A DNA stretch of 64,000 bases from PCC-9228 sp964477525 (lineage in GTDB: Bacteria; Cyanobacteriota; Cyanobacteriia; Cyanobacteriales; PCC-9228), in contig CAYZHY010000004.1 of NCBI GenBank assembly GCA_964477525.1, forward strand, positions 1 through 64,000, read 5' to 3'. Below, in pieces: positions 8,681 to 17,209 of this stretch. Every line of letters begins with the position of its first letter. Position 1 is the first letter of the stretch. The notes under the pieces are model-generated. The model did not search any database. It was not told the DNA's origin and worked only from the letters and a program-made list of their open reading frames with translations. Position numbers and translations under genes: made by a program.

Positions 8681-8826
8681 CATGGGAGCGTGGGAGCGTG
8701 GGAGCTTGGGAGCCTGGGAGCCTGGGAGCTTGGGAGCCTGGGAGATCGCCAAGTACGATCGATCGTTTTCCCCCTCCTCCCTCTCATCCCCCTCATCCCC
8801 CTCCTCCCCCTCATCCCCCTCTCCAA
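8681..8826 (+). repeat. Composite repeat: G-rich octamer array, core, C-rich array
   Basis: Nine or so 8-bp units of form GGGAGCNT (8683-8748) lead into a core GGGAGATCGCCAAGTAC. A C-rich array of CCCCCTCATC/CTCC units follows to 8826. The same three-part element occurs inverted at 10371-10472, so crtH is bracketed. The G-array satisfies the G-quadruplex pattern (runs of three G, 5-nt loops). It is open in frame with crtH but encodes only low-complexity Gly-Ala-Trp-Glu and Ser-Pro runs, so it should not be read as protein. Confidence 0.85.
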
Positions 8827-8861
8827 AAAAACCTAGCGTTTTCCAATCTCAAACAGACTCT

Positions 8862-10370
8862 ATGAGCGCAACAGCACGTACGGATTTTGATGCCATTGTC
8901 ATTGGATCGGGCATTGGTGGTTTGGTCACTGCTACCCAACTCGCTGCCAAAGGTGCCCGTACTCTGGTTTTAGAACGCTACCTGATTCCTGGTGGTAGTG
9001 CTGGCTATTTCGAACGCTGCGGCTATCGCTTTGATGTGGGCGCGTCGATGATTTTTGGGTTTGGGCAGCAAGGTACCACCAACCTCTTGACCCGGGCGTT
9101 GGATGCGGTAGGCGTACATTTGGATACCATTCCCGACCCGGTACAGATTCATTACCACTTACCCGATGGATTGGACCTGCAAGTTCATCGAGACTATGAG
9201 AAATTTTTGCAAGAATTGTCGGCCCATTTTCCCCACGAACGGGAAGGTATCAGAAAATTTTATGATGAATGCTGGCAAGTTTTTAATTGTCTAAATTCGT
9301 TTGAACTGCTTTCTTTAGAAGAAATTCGCTATTTGATGCGGGTCTTTTTCCAAAATCCCATTGCCTGCTTGCGGTTGGTGCGGTATTTGCCCAGCAATGT
9401 GGGAGATTTGGCACGCAAACATATTCGCGACCCGAAATTATTAAAATTTATTGATATGGAATGTTACTGCTGGTCGGTGGTACCGGCAGAACGCACGCCC
9501 ACCATTAATGCTGGTATGGTATTTAGCGATCGCCACTACGGCGGCATCAACTATCCTAAAGGGGGCGTGGGTCAAATTGCCCAAAAACTAGTCGAAGGTT
9601 TGGAAAAAGCTGGCGGTAGCATCCAATACAAAGCCCGGGTCACCAAAATTCTTAAAGAAGGCAAACGTGCTGTCGGCGTTCAACTAGCGGATGGTACCAT
9701 CTATCGCGCCCAACGGATTATTTCCAACGCTACCCGTTGGGATACCTTTGAGGGATTGTTGCCCAAAGAGGAAATGCCCCCCAAAGAGCGCCGCTGGCAG
9801 CAAAACTACCAACCTTCCCCTAGTTTTCTCAACCTGCATTTAGGGGTGGATGCGCGCGTTTTGTCTGAAGATATGGCTTGTCACCACATTGTTTTAGAAG
9901 ATTGGGAACGCATGGAAGAGCCGGAAGGTACCATTTTTGTTTCCATTCCCACCTTACTCGACCCGGATTTATCCCCCAATGGCTACCATATCGTGCATAC
10001 CTTTACCCCCAGTTGGATCGATAGTTGGCAAGGGTTAAATTCCAAAGAATACGAACAGAAAAAAGAAGAAGCTGCTGGTCGCGTTATTGAGCGTTTGGAA
10101 AAAATCTTTCCCGGTTTAGATGCCGGTTTGGATTATATGGAAGTGGGCACGCCGCGCTCTCACCGTCGCTTTTTAGGCAGAATGGATGGTACCTACGGTC
10201 CGATTCCACGGAAAAAACTGCCAGGTTTGCTGACAATGCCTTTCAACCGTACCCCCGTTCCGGGATTGTATTGCGTCGGCGACAGTACGTTCCCCGGTCA
10301 AGGGTTGAATGCTGTGGCTTTTTCGGGATTTGCCTGTGCCCATCGGGTGGCAGTGGATTTGGGAATTTGA
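8862..10370 (+). CDS. crtH: Prolycopene (carotenoid) isomerase
   Basis: The 502-residue product starts at MSATARTDFDAIVIGSG. It converts poly-cis lycopene to all-trans lycopene in carotenoid synthesis and binds FAD through the N-terminal dinucleotide fold (VIGSGIGG at 14-20, then LVLERYLIPGGSAG). Other signatures are GYRFDVGASMIFG, CYCWSVVP and the C-terminal FAD motif PGLYCVGDSTFPGQGLNA. Length matches cyanobacterial CrtH. The frame stays open back to 8682 through a low-complexity repeat, but the start at 8862 is right because family members begin just before the FAD fold. The gene is flanked on both sides by inverted copies of a composite repeat. Confidence 0.93.
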   Translation: MSATARTDFDAIVIGSGIGGLVTATQLAAKGARTLVLERYLIPGGSAGYFERCGYRFDVGASMIFGFGQQGTTNLLTRALDAVGVHLDTIPDPVQIHYHLPDGLDLQVHRDYEKFLQELSAHFPHEREGIRKFYDECWQVFNCLNSFELLSLEEIRYLMRVFFQNPIACLRLVRYLPSNVGDLARKHIRDPKLLKFIDMECYCWSVVPAERTPTINAGMVFSDRHYGGINYPKGGVGQIAQKLVEGLEKAGGSIQYKARVTKILKEGKRAVGVQLADGTIYRAQRIISNATRWDTFEGLLPKEEMPPKERRWQQNYQPSPSFLNLHLGVDARVLSEDMACHHIVLEDWERMEEPEGTIFVSIPTLLDPDLSPNGYHIVHTFTPSWIDSWQGLNSKEYEQKKEEAAGRVIERLEKIFPGLDAGLDYMEVGTPRSHRRFLGRMDGTYGPIPRKKLPGLLTMPFNRTPVPGLYCVGDSTFPGQGLNAVAFSGFACAHRVAVDLGI

Positions 10371-10472
10371 TGGAGGAGGGGGATGAGTGGGAGGAGGGGG
10401 AAGACGAACAAGTGTACTTGGCGATCTCCCAGGCTCCCAGGCTCCCAGGCTCCCAGGCTCCCACGCTCCCTA
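10371..10472 (-). repeat. Composite repeat, inverted copy after crtH
   Basis: On the minus strand this reads GGGAGCNT units, then GGGAGATCGCCAAGTAC, then C-rich units, the same order as 8681-8826 in opposite orientation. It begins one base after the crtH stop and ends just before the bicA stop (10478). It could fold or recombine with the upstream copy. Confidence 0.82.
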
Positions 10473-10477
10473 TCGCT

Positions 10478-12199
10478 TCACTCGCTACCTACGGAACGAT
10501 TGTTTTCTACTGTTGTTGCTACACTAGCGTCTTGGGTATATATCTGGTCGGATTTGCCGATGAATTTCATAGCTTCCCGGAGGGCTTGCCGTCGGTCCAT
10601 GAGCAGGTGGTCTGACGGTATCATGTTTAGGATACCAAAGTCTTCCAGGCGGCGTTTGATGTCGCCGGCAGCACCAACGATAAACACTTCGCGATCGTTT
10701 TCTAGGGCTTCTTGAATGGCATTCTCAATGGCTAGCGAGGAGGTCACGCCTAACAAAGGAACGTCACTAAGGTCAAAAATCAATACTTTATAGCGATCGA
10801 TGGCATTGTGCTGCCGGGAAATAGCTTTGGAGACGCCAAAAATCATGGGACCGCTGAGATGGAATAGCAGGACATCCCCTTGAGCGCGGTTTAATAGTTG
10901 TTTCTCTTCGTTATCTAAATGAATTTCATCATCATCATCGGTAATGGCCCGCACATCTTTAGATTGCAACTTGGTCAATCGATCGATGGTTAGCACGTTG
11001 GCAACAAATACACCCACCCCAACGGCAGTAATCAAATCCACAAATACTGTTAGCAAAATTACGCCGTAGACAATCAAGGCACCTTTCCAGGAAACTTGAT
11101 GCGCCCGTTTGAGGAAGCTCCAGTCAATGATGTCAATCCCCACTTTGAGGGCAATGCCGGCGAGAACGGCCATGGGAATGTTTTCCACTAATCCCCTAGC
11201 CCCAAAGACCACCACAATTAAAATGCCGGCGCGGGTCAATCCCGATAAAGCGGTACGACCGCCGGTTTGAATGTTAACCACGGTTCCCATGGTAGCGCCA
11301 GCGCCGGGTAGACCGCCGAACAAGCCGGAAGCCAAGTTCCCCAATCCCTGACCGATAAGTTCCTTATTGGAGTCGTGCTGGGACCGAGTCAGGCTATCGG
11401 CAACGGTGGAAGTGAGCAAGGCATCGATCGCTCCCAACATGCCCAACACGGCTGCATCGACCACCATCATGCGAATTTGGCTTAGGTCGAACATGGGCAT
11501 TTGCAATTGCGGCAGACCGGCAGGAATTTCCCCGATGCGGCGAATTTCGTCTGGGTTGGAAAACGCTACGAGCGAGATGATGGTACCGAGAATTAAAGCA
11601 GTTAGCTGCGGCGGAATGATGCGACTTAGCCGGGATGGCATGAAGAAGAGGATGGCAATTGTCAAAAGGGCCAAACCGGTTTCGGCGAGGTTCACATTGC
11701 TGACAAATTCTGGCATCTGCTGCAAGGTGCCAATAACGCCGCCGCCGCTTTCGTGACCCAACAAGGGGGGTAGTTGCAACACGATGAGAATAAAGCCAAT
11801 CCCTGACATGAAGCCAGATACCACCGTGTAGGGCATGAGGGTAATGTATTGCCCCAGGCGCAACGAACCTAAGAGAATTTGGAACAATCCTCCTAGCATG
11901 ACTACGGTAAATGCCATGGCCATGCCATCGGCATTAGGATTGTTGGCTGTCAGGTTGGCAATGACAGCGGTCATAATTACAGTCATGGGTCCGGTGGGTT
12001 CGGAAATCAAGGTGGGCGTACCGCCAAACAAGGCAGCGAAAAGTCCAACCAAGATGGCGCCGTAAAGCCCAGCAGTAGCTCCCGCACCGGAGGCAACTCC
12101 AAAAGCGAGTGCCATGGGTAAGGCGATGATAGCGGCGGTAATGCCACCGAAAATGTCGCCACGCAGGTTTCTAAAGTGAATTCTATTTGTAATTTGCAT
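10478..12199 (-). CDS. bicA: SulP-family sodium-dependent bicarbonate transporter BicA
   Basis: A 573-residue polytopic protein that closely follows the known cyanobacterial BicA: it begins MQITNRIHFRNLRGDIFGG and contains ALPMALAFGVASGAGA, LISEPTGPMTVIMTA and GLPGAGATMGTV. Residues 1 to about 420 form the transporter core. A C-terminal STAS domain (about 440-560) includes LIFDLSDVPLLGVTSSLAIEN. BicA takes up HCO3- with Na+ across the plasma membrane for the CO2-concentrating mechanism. The start has no overlapping neighbour, and 30-90 bases upstream lies a cluster of ATCAA/TTGAT half-sites that could bind a LysR-type carbon regulator. A DUF389 protein is encoded upstream on the same strand. 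Confidence 0.92.
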   Translation of the reverse strand: MQITNRIHFRNLRGDIFGGITAAIIALPMALAFGVASGAGATAGLYGAILVGLFAALFGGTPTLISEPTGPMTVIMTAVIANLTANNPNADGMAMAFTVVMLGGLFQILLGSLRLGQYITLMPYTVVSGFMSGIGFILIVLQLPPLLGHESGGGVIGTLQQMPEFVSNVNLAETGLALLTIAILFFMPSRLSRIIPPQLTALILGTIISLVAFSNPDEIRRIGEIPAGLPQLQMPMFDLSQIRMMVVDAAVLGMLGAIDALLTSTVADSLTRSQHDSNKELIGQGLGNLASGLFGGLPGAGATMGTVVNIQTGGRTALSGLTRAGILIVVVFGARGLVENIPMAVLAGIALKVGIDIIDWSFLKRAHQVSWKGALIVYGVILLTVFVDLITAVGVGVFVANVLTIDRLTKLQSKDVRAITDDDDEIHLDNEEKQLLNRAQGDVLLFHLSGPMIFGVSKAISRQHNAIDRYKVLIFDLSDVPLLGVTSSLAIENAIQEALENDREVFIVGAAGDIKRRLEDFGILNMIPSDHLLMDRRQALREAMKFIGKSDQIYTQDASVATTVENNRSVGSE

Positions 12200-12230
12200 C
12201 AGAACAGGTAAAAGTAGCTATGAAGAGCCA

Positions 12231-12288
12231 TTGATAACCATCAATGCTCAAAGATTTATTGATGGATTTCTATCAACTATGCTTGATA
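12231..12288 (-). promoter_or_regulatory. Cluster of ATCAA/TTGAT half-sites upstream of bicA
   Basis: Inverted pairs are TTGAT-N4-ATCAA (12231-12244), CATCAAT-N12-ATTGATG (12239-12264) and TATCAA-N6-TTGATA (12271-12288). Spaced dyads like these resemble LysR-type operator sites. NdhR/CcmR and CmpR control inorganic carbon genes in cyanobacteria, and NdhR sites contain TCAATG and ATCAAT. The protein that binds here is inferred. Confidence 0.5.
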
Positions 12289-12443
12289 GATGCTCGAAAT
12301 TGCAATATTTTATTTTGGCGATTGTTGTGTTTTTTTATAAATATAACTTATAAATTAAGGAAGTAAAGCGCGATCGCCAAAAGTTTGGAGCGCATTGAGG
12401 TACTGATTGATGGGGGCTGGGAAGTTTTGGAAATCGTTGCGAA

Positions 12444-13550
12444 CTATTGGTTTTCTCTATCGTAACCATGGTCAGGCGGTACTACGAATTCTGGAGGAAT
12501 GGGGGTGGAAATGGGAGAAGGCATGGGAGATTTTGGCGATTTTGGGGATTTTTGGACTCCTGGTTCAGTGTCGCTCGCTTCTGGATCGGCAGCACGTACT
12601 TCTTCAATTTGTTTTACCAAGAAGATGAGTTGGAATTTTTGATTCATTTCCCTTTGTACGAATTGTTGTACTAGCGACACTTGTTTGGATGTAATGGGTT
12701 CTCTAGCAACGACACTTAAGTAGGCAGCGGGAGGTTGTTGGCTCCAGTCAATTTCGGTTTTAACTAACTTAACCTGTTGCCCAACAGTGAGGGTTCGACT
12801 GAGCAGAATGGTTTTGAGTGTGGAGGTTAAATGGGCTTGACGTATCAATTGCCACAAGCTCAATCCCAGAGGAACTACGATGGCGGCGGTTAAAATTAGG
12901 GTGAGGCTTAAGGCACGGTGTACGCGCCGGTTTTCTACGTAATAGCCTCCCAAGACAAAAACGATGAGGCAGGCCAAGGTAATTCCCAACAGGTTGGTAA
13001 CGTAAAGCAGAAAAGCACCACCGGTGTTCGACCAGTTGCCTTGGGAAAGATTCAACCCGACCACGCATAGGGGAGGCATGAGGGCAACGGAAATGGCGGT
13101 TCCGGCGAGGGCATCGTTGATTTCTGGGCGAATTTTAGCGAAACCGCTGACAACACCAGCTGCGATCGCGACGCCTAAATCGAATAAGTTGGGGCGAATT
13201 CGGGATAAAATTTCGGGACCAAACTCGGATTCGGGTATGCCGACGATTCGACCGACGATCCAAGCAATACCAATCCCAGCGATCGCGCCTACAATAATCG
13301 ATACAATACTTTTTTGAAATAGAGGTACGTCTCCTTCCAAGGCTGCCAGTGCCAACCCCCGCAAAGGCAGCATGAGAGGAGCAATAATCATGGCACCGAT
13401 AATAACAGCGGGGCTATTGACCAACAGTCCTAAAGACGCAATAACTGCGGAAGCAAACGTCAACACGAAATAGTTGACATTGGCTTCGGCTTCCTGCATG
13501 AGACTTTGGCGTAGTTGGGTTAGTTTTTCCTGAGAGACTTTGGAAATCAT
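12444..13550 (-). CDS. DUF389 family membrane protein
   Basis: A 368-residue protein with several membrane segments between about residues 25 and 230. The DUF389 signatures are SPAVIIGAMIIAPLMLPLRGLALA and EINDALAGTAISVALMPPLCVVG. The rest is a soluble C-terminal domain followed by a Pro/Ser-rich tail (QKSPKSPKSPMPSPIS) that is probably disordered. Function is not established for the family; no enzyme motif is visible. It lies upstream of bicA on the same strand with 244 bases between, so a shared transcript is possible, but bicA probably has its own promoter. Confidence 0.82.
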   Translation of the reverse strand: MISKVSQEKLTQLRQSLMQEAEANVNYFVLTFASAVIASLGLLVNSPAVIIGAMIIAPLMLPLRGLALAALEGDVPLFQKSIVSIIVGAIAGIGIAWIVGRIVGIPESEFGPEILSRIRPNLFDLGVAIAAGVVSGFAKIRPEINDALAGTAISVALMPPLCVVGLNLSQGNWSNTGGAFLLYVTNLLGITLACLIVFVLGGYYVENRRVHRALSLTLILTAAIVVPLGLSLWQLIRQAHLTSTLKTILLSRTLTVGQQVKLVKTEIDWSQQPPAAYLSVVAREPITSKQVSLVQQFVQREMNQKFQLIFLVKQIEEVRAADPEASDTEPGVQKSPKSPKSPMPSPISTPIPPEFVVPPDHGYDRENQ

Positions 13551-14181
13551 GAGTAATTTTTCAAGAATTGAGAAGGCGTTTCAAAACAACACCAACGTAC
13601 TTTGCTGGAAAACTGGCTGCAGTTGGACTATTTTTACAAATTGTACAAATTTCACAACTACTGCTTTCGCGATTTAGTTGCCAACATCGACAGCATAATT
13701 CATTTTCTGCATCGATCGCAGAGAAATTTTGTCCGTCCATAAGCTTGCAACTGTAGCAGTTACAAACATTGTTTGAATGTATCTTGACGTACTAGGAGAA
13801 TTGCTTTGTAGGCAGGAAAATATTGTTGCTTATCTTTGAGGATAGCTAAGTAAAATTTTGGTATCAAACTATCCGTACCATTCTGGACAATCAAATCAAT
13901 GCGTTTTGCTACCCAATCTCAAACGAACTATTATAATTCCATATATCGGTCAAAAAGGCATAGCTAAAATTTCCTTAGCATTGAAATGAATTCTGATTTA
14001 ATATAGTGGAATCTTTTTGGTATTATCTTGCAGAAGGGAATAATATTCAATTACAATTCAGAAAAACAACATATAAAAATATAATTTTTGAAAGTAGGAA
14101 AATATTAATAATTTGTAATAATATCAAAACATTGTTTTCAGATGGATAGAAGAAGGCTAAACTGGGTATAGCTTATTGTGA
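13551..14181. other. Intergenic region, no gene supported
   Basis: A 631-base divergent intergenic region, clearly AT-rich from about 13900. It must hold promoters for the DUF389 gene (minus) and the hydrolase (plus). Short frames exist, such as one of 62 codons at 13568, but none shows a recognisable motif or ribosome-binding site. I see no RNA gene or repeat. Confidence 0.5.
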
Positions 14182-15375
14182 ATGAGGGTAGTTTTCGTGA
14201 CTTCAACCGTTCAACCAACATCCGAACAAATTTCCCAAACTCGACAAGCTATTGATGCCTACATTCACAGCATAGATACAAACCGCGATCGCCGGGCTGG
14301 TGCCTATCCCTACTATCGTTTCCACGATGCTGGCGTTTCCATTCGCGGTACGGTCTTGATTTTTCACGGCTTCAGTGGCAAACCCCACCAAATGTGGCGG
14401 CTAGCAGATTATTTATTTGAGAACGGCTACAATTTCTACCAATGTTCTCTTGCCGGTCATCCGCTGGTTCCTCCCAGCCAATACTGGCCGCAGGTCGATC
14501 TCAAACCAGAGATTTACAATCCCTTGCGGGAGAAGGTAGCACAAGACCCAGTTTTGAAAACTTACTTTGCCAATTTAGCAGCAACGAACGGCAAGTTTCA
14601 ACGTCCTAGCTTCCAAGAACGTAAAGCTTTAATAGCGCGATTGATGGAGTTGGAGCCGCATTTGTTGGATATCGCAAAAGCCATTAAAAAATCCAACGAT
14701 CCGGATTTCGATCGCTATTTTATTTCCTCACATATGGACTATTTAGAAAATGCGCGCGATCGCTTGCAGGAACTCGACCCCATGCCAGGTCCCATCTATA
14801 CCGTGGGACTTTCCGTAGGCGGTGCGGTGGCACTGGCTTTGGCTGCCGATCGAAGCGATCGCATTCAACAGGTTGTTGCTTATGCTCCTCTGTTGCGAAT
14901 CTATGGAGAAGATCGTCGCGAATATGTTATGCTATCAGGTCCATTAGATATTGCTGAATTGGGTTGGGACCATGACTTGCGTTTTCCCGTGGGTTGCCTC
15001 ACCGCTGCCGACCGTTTTGGTAGCAGTGCCGTCCTTAGTTCCCATGCAATGAAAAGTTTAAAACAGATTCCTACTTTTTTGGTATTGACCGAAAACGAAG
15101 ATGCAGCCGATATCGAAACCAATAAAACCTTTTTCAAAAAAATTGGTGGCGAAAGGCAAGGACACCGTTTTTATCTATATCCAGCCAAAGATTTGGTTCC
15201 CCATCCCATGGTCGATCCCACCGAAGTAAGTCAGGGAATGAGCAATCGTTTTTGGCGCAGTCTCTATCAAGAAACCTTGCGCTTTTTGGATACTGGAAAA
15301 GTAGACACCAGCAATATGAGCAATTTGGAACTAGATCCTAATTTACCGCCGGTGCCACCAGTGGAAAAATCTTAA
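14182..15375 (+). CDS. Alpha/beta hydrolase
   Basis: A 397-residue protein with an alpha/beta-hydrolase core: strand and oxyanion loop LIFHGFSGKPHQMW (about 59-72) and nucleophile elbow GLSVGG with Ser211. A His near the C-terminus (DLVPHPMVDP) is a candidate for the triad. A long insert (about 100-195) forms a lid. The substrate is unknown; similar proteins are called serine aminopeptidase-like or lysophospholipase-like. The start is uncertain: ATG at 14182 lacks a ribosome-binding site, whereas GTG at 14197 has GAGGG eight bases before it and would give MTSTVQPTSEQ. It is monocistronic. Confidence 0.75.
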   Translation: MRVVFVTSTVQPTSEQISQTRQAIDAYIHSIDTNRDRRAGAYPYYRFHDAGVSIRGTVLIFHGFSGKPHQMWRLADYLFENGYNFYQCSLAGHPLVPPSQYWPQVDLKPEIYNPLREKVAQDPVLKTYFANLAATNGKFQRPSFQERKALIARLMELEPHLLDIAKAIKKSNDPDFDRYFISSHMDYLENARDRLQELDPMPGPIYTVGLSVGGAVALALAADRSDRIQQVVAYAPLLRIYGEDRREYVMLSGPLDIAELGWDHDLRFPVGCLTAADRFGSSAVLSSHAMKSLKQIPTFLVLTENEDAADIETNKTFFKKIGGERQGHRFYLYPAKDLVPHPMVDPTEVSQGMSNRFWRSLYQETLRFLDTGKVDTSNMSNLELDPNLPPVPPVEKS

Positions 15376-15535
15376 TGTTGTTTCCTAGAAATAGTTGTCA
15401 AGAGTTGGGTTGGCGCACTGGTGTGGCATCAAAGTATTGATGGTGCTTCTGAATTGCTAGCAAGACTATGGCCGTTGTTGGTATGTTGGAAGATTAGTGC
15501 TAGACATTCTGGAAATATAGCAATTGAGAGGTTTT

Positions 15536-16381
15536 ATGAATACCACAGCCACATTGAATCTCGTTCCCTACTTTCTTTACGGTACTGCATGGAAAGAAGA
15601 TATGACCCAGCGTTGCGTCGAAGATGCGTTAAAGGCAGGATTTCGCGGTATCGATACAGCCAACCAGCGGAAACATTATTACGAAGCTGGTGTGGGAAAA
15701 GCCTTGCAGAGTACTTACGAAAGCGGTTTGCTGCAGCGGGAAGATGTTTTTCTACAAACCAAATTTACCCCACGCGGCGGACAAGACAATCGTTTGCCTT
15801 ACGATGCGCAAGCTTCGCTAGGGGAACAGGTACAGCAATCTTGTGAGAGTTCTTTAAAACATTTGGCAACCGATTGGCTGGATTCTTTTATTTTGCACGG
15901 TCCCATGACATTAAAGGGTTTGAGCAATAGCGACTGGGAAATTTGGTATGCCATGGAATCTTTGTACGAACAAGGCCAAGTTCGTCACTTAGGGGTAAGC
16001 AATGTTAATTTAGAGCAGCTCAAAGCCTTTTATGAGGGAGCGCGCGTTAAGCCAAGTTTCGTACAAAGTCGCTGTTTTGCTATCAATCTCTGGGATAAGG
16101 AACTTCGCGAGTATTGCCAGCAGCAGGGGATTATTTATCAGGGATTTTCTTTATTAACTGCAAATGCCGAAACTTTGCAGAAATCTAGCAATTTTAAAGC
16201 GATCGCGCAACGCAAAGATAAAACCCCAGCTCAGGTTGTGTTCCGATTTGCCTGGCAAGCCGGCATGTTACCGTTGACTGGTACGACTGATTTCCAACAC
16301 ATGCAGCAGGATTTGCAAATTAATGAGTTCGAGCTAACGGAAGATGAAGTAGCGCAAATTGAGAATGTTGCTGCGGCATAA
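15536..16381 (+). CDS. Aldo/keto reductase
   Basis: The 281-residue product starts at MNTTATLNLVPYF, with GAGAGG six bases upstream; an in-frame TTG at 15524 is less likely. The TIM-barrel NADPH oxidoreductase pattern is present with the catalytic tetrad Asp40 (FRGIDTAN), Tyr48 or Tyr49, Lys76 (LQTKFTP) and His121 (FILHGP). GVSNVNLEQL and FRFAWQAGMLPLTGT match the cofactor-binding end. It reduces an unknown carbonyl substrate in the cytoplasm. It follows the hydrolase gene by 160 bases in the same direction. Remains of a CHAT-domain gene lie after it. Confidence 0.85.
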   Translation: MNTTATLNLVPYFLYGTAWKEDMTQRCVEDALKAGFRGIDTANQRKHYYEAGVGKALQSTYESGLLQREDVFLQTKFTPRGGQDNRLPYDAQASLGEQVQQSCESSLKHLATDWLDSFILHGPMTLKGLSNSDWEIWYAMESLYEQGQVRHLGVSNVNLEQLKAFYEGARVKPSFVQSRCFAINLWDKELREYCQQQGIIYQGFSLLTANAETLQKSSNFKAIAQRKDKTPAQVVFRFAWQAGMLPLTGTTDFQHMQQDLQINEFELTEDEVAQIENVAAA

Positions 16382-16529
16382 ATAGCGATCGTGGGATTTA
16401 AAAAATTATAATTCCAGATATACAGGCAACAAGTCACTACAGCATCTTTTTGAGCTAGATATTGATGTTGGTGGCTTGTCCTCCCGTAAAAGCGATCGCG
16501 CTTTTCATACACCGATGGCGCTACCATGG

Positions 16530-17184
16530 ATGTTAGCGCATCCACTGTCGAAGAAATTCGCCAAACGGCCAGCCAGCGTAAGGCTACCTTAGTGCAATAT
16601 TCGGTGGTCAGCGACCCCGATTGGCTGTATACATTTGGGTCATTTCTCCCGATGGAAATATTGCCTTTCGTGCCGTCGATCTCAGCTTTCTAGAAACCCC
16701 TATCACCGATTTAGCCTGGCGTTTGGGAACTGGGGAAGACAACCTAAGAAATCCCAACAGATAGCCAGGAAAATAACCTGCGGCAAAAACACTTGCAACA
16801 ACTCTACCAACTATTAATTACCCCCATTGAATCTTTGCTTCCCAGCAATCCCCAACAACTGGTTGGCTTGATTCCTCAAGCAGAATTGGTTTCCATTCCT
16901 TTTGCCGCCTTACAAGACGAACGAGGAAACTATCTCATCGAAAAACATACTTTACTGGCTGCTTCTGCCATTCAAGTTTTGCGATTTACCCACCACTATC
17001 CCCAAGGTTGGCAAAGTGGCAAAAATACTTTTACCACATTTTATCCCAGCCACCTCTTGGAACATTGTTATTGCTATTATTGGCATTCCACCGAGGATAT
17101 TTTTCAAATTTCCCTTTCCAAAAGTGCAATAGCTGGTATTCCGAGAAGCTATTCCTACCACCAACCAAGCGATCGCATAATGTA
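16530..17184 (+). pseudogene. Decayed CHAT-domain protein gene
   Basis: Pieces of one protein lie in different frames. TVEEIRQTASQRKATLVQYSVV starts near 16530 and IWVISPDGNIAFRAVDLSFL follows after a shift near 16630. Next comes QLYQLLITPIESLLPSNPQQ with LVSIPFAALQDERGNYLIEK (from 16795), then VIAIIGIPPRIFFKFPFPK in another frame up to an in-frame TAG near 17128. These match, in order, the start of the CHAT caspase-like domain common at the end of TPR proteins in cyanobacteria. No intact gene can be read. The upstream TPR part and the catalytic His/Cys end are missing. Confidence 0.72.
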
Positions 17185-17209
17185 ACCTTTCTCCAGCATT
17201 TTCACTTCT

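Noticed and set aside
8683..8826. Repeat arrays as a CRISPR
   Set aside because: Units are 8-10 bp with no unique spacers and no cas genes nearby.
8682..8861. In-frame extension of 60 residues before CrtH
   Set aside because: It is the translated composite repeat (Gly-Ala-Trp-Glu and Ser-Pro runs). CrtH homologues begin just before the FAD fold at about 8862.
10243..10464. Minus-strand frame of 73 codons at the 3' end of crtH
   Set aside because: It again translates the repeat and overlaps a firm gene.
13568..13756. 62-codon plus-strand frame in the divergent gap
   Set aside because: No ribosome-binding site, no motif, odd composition.
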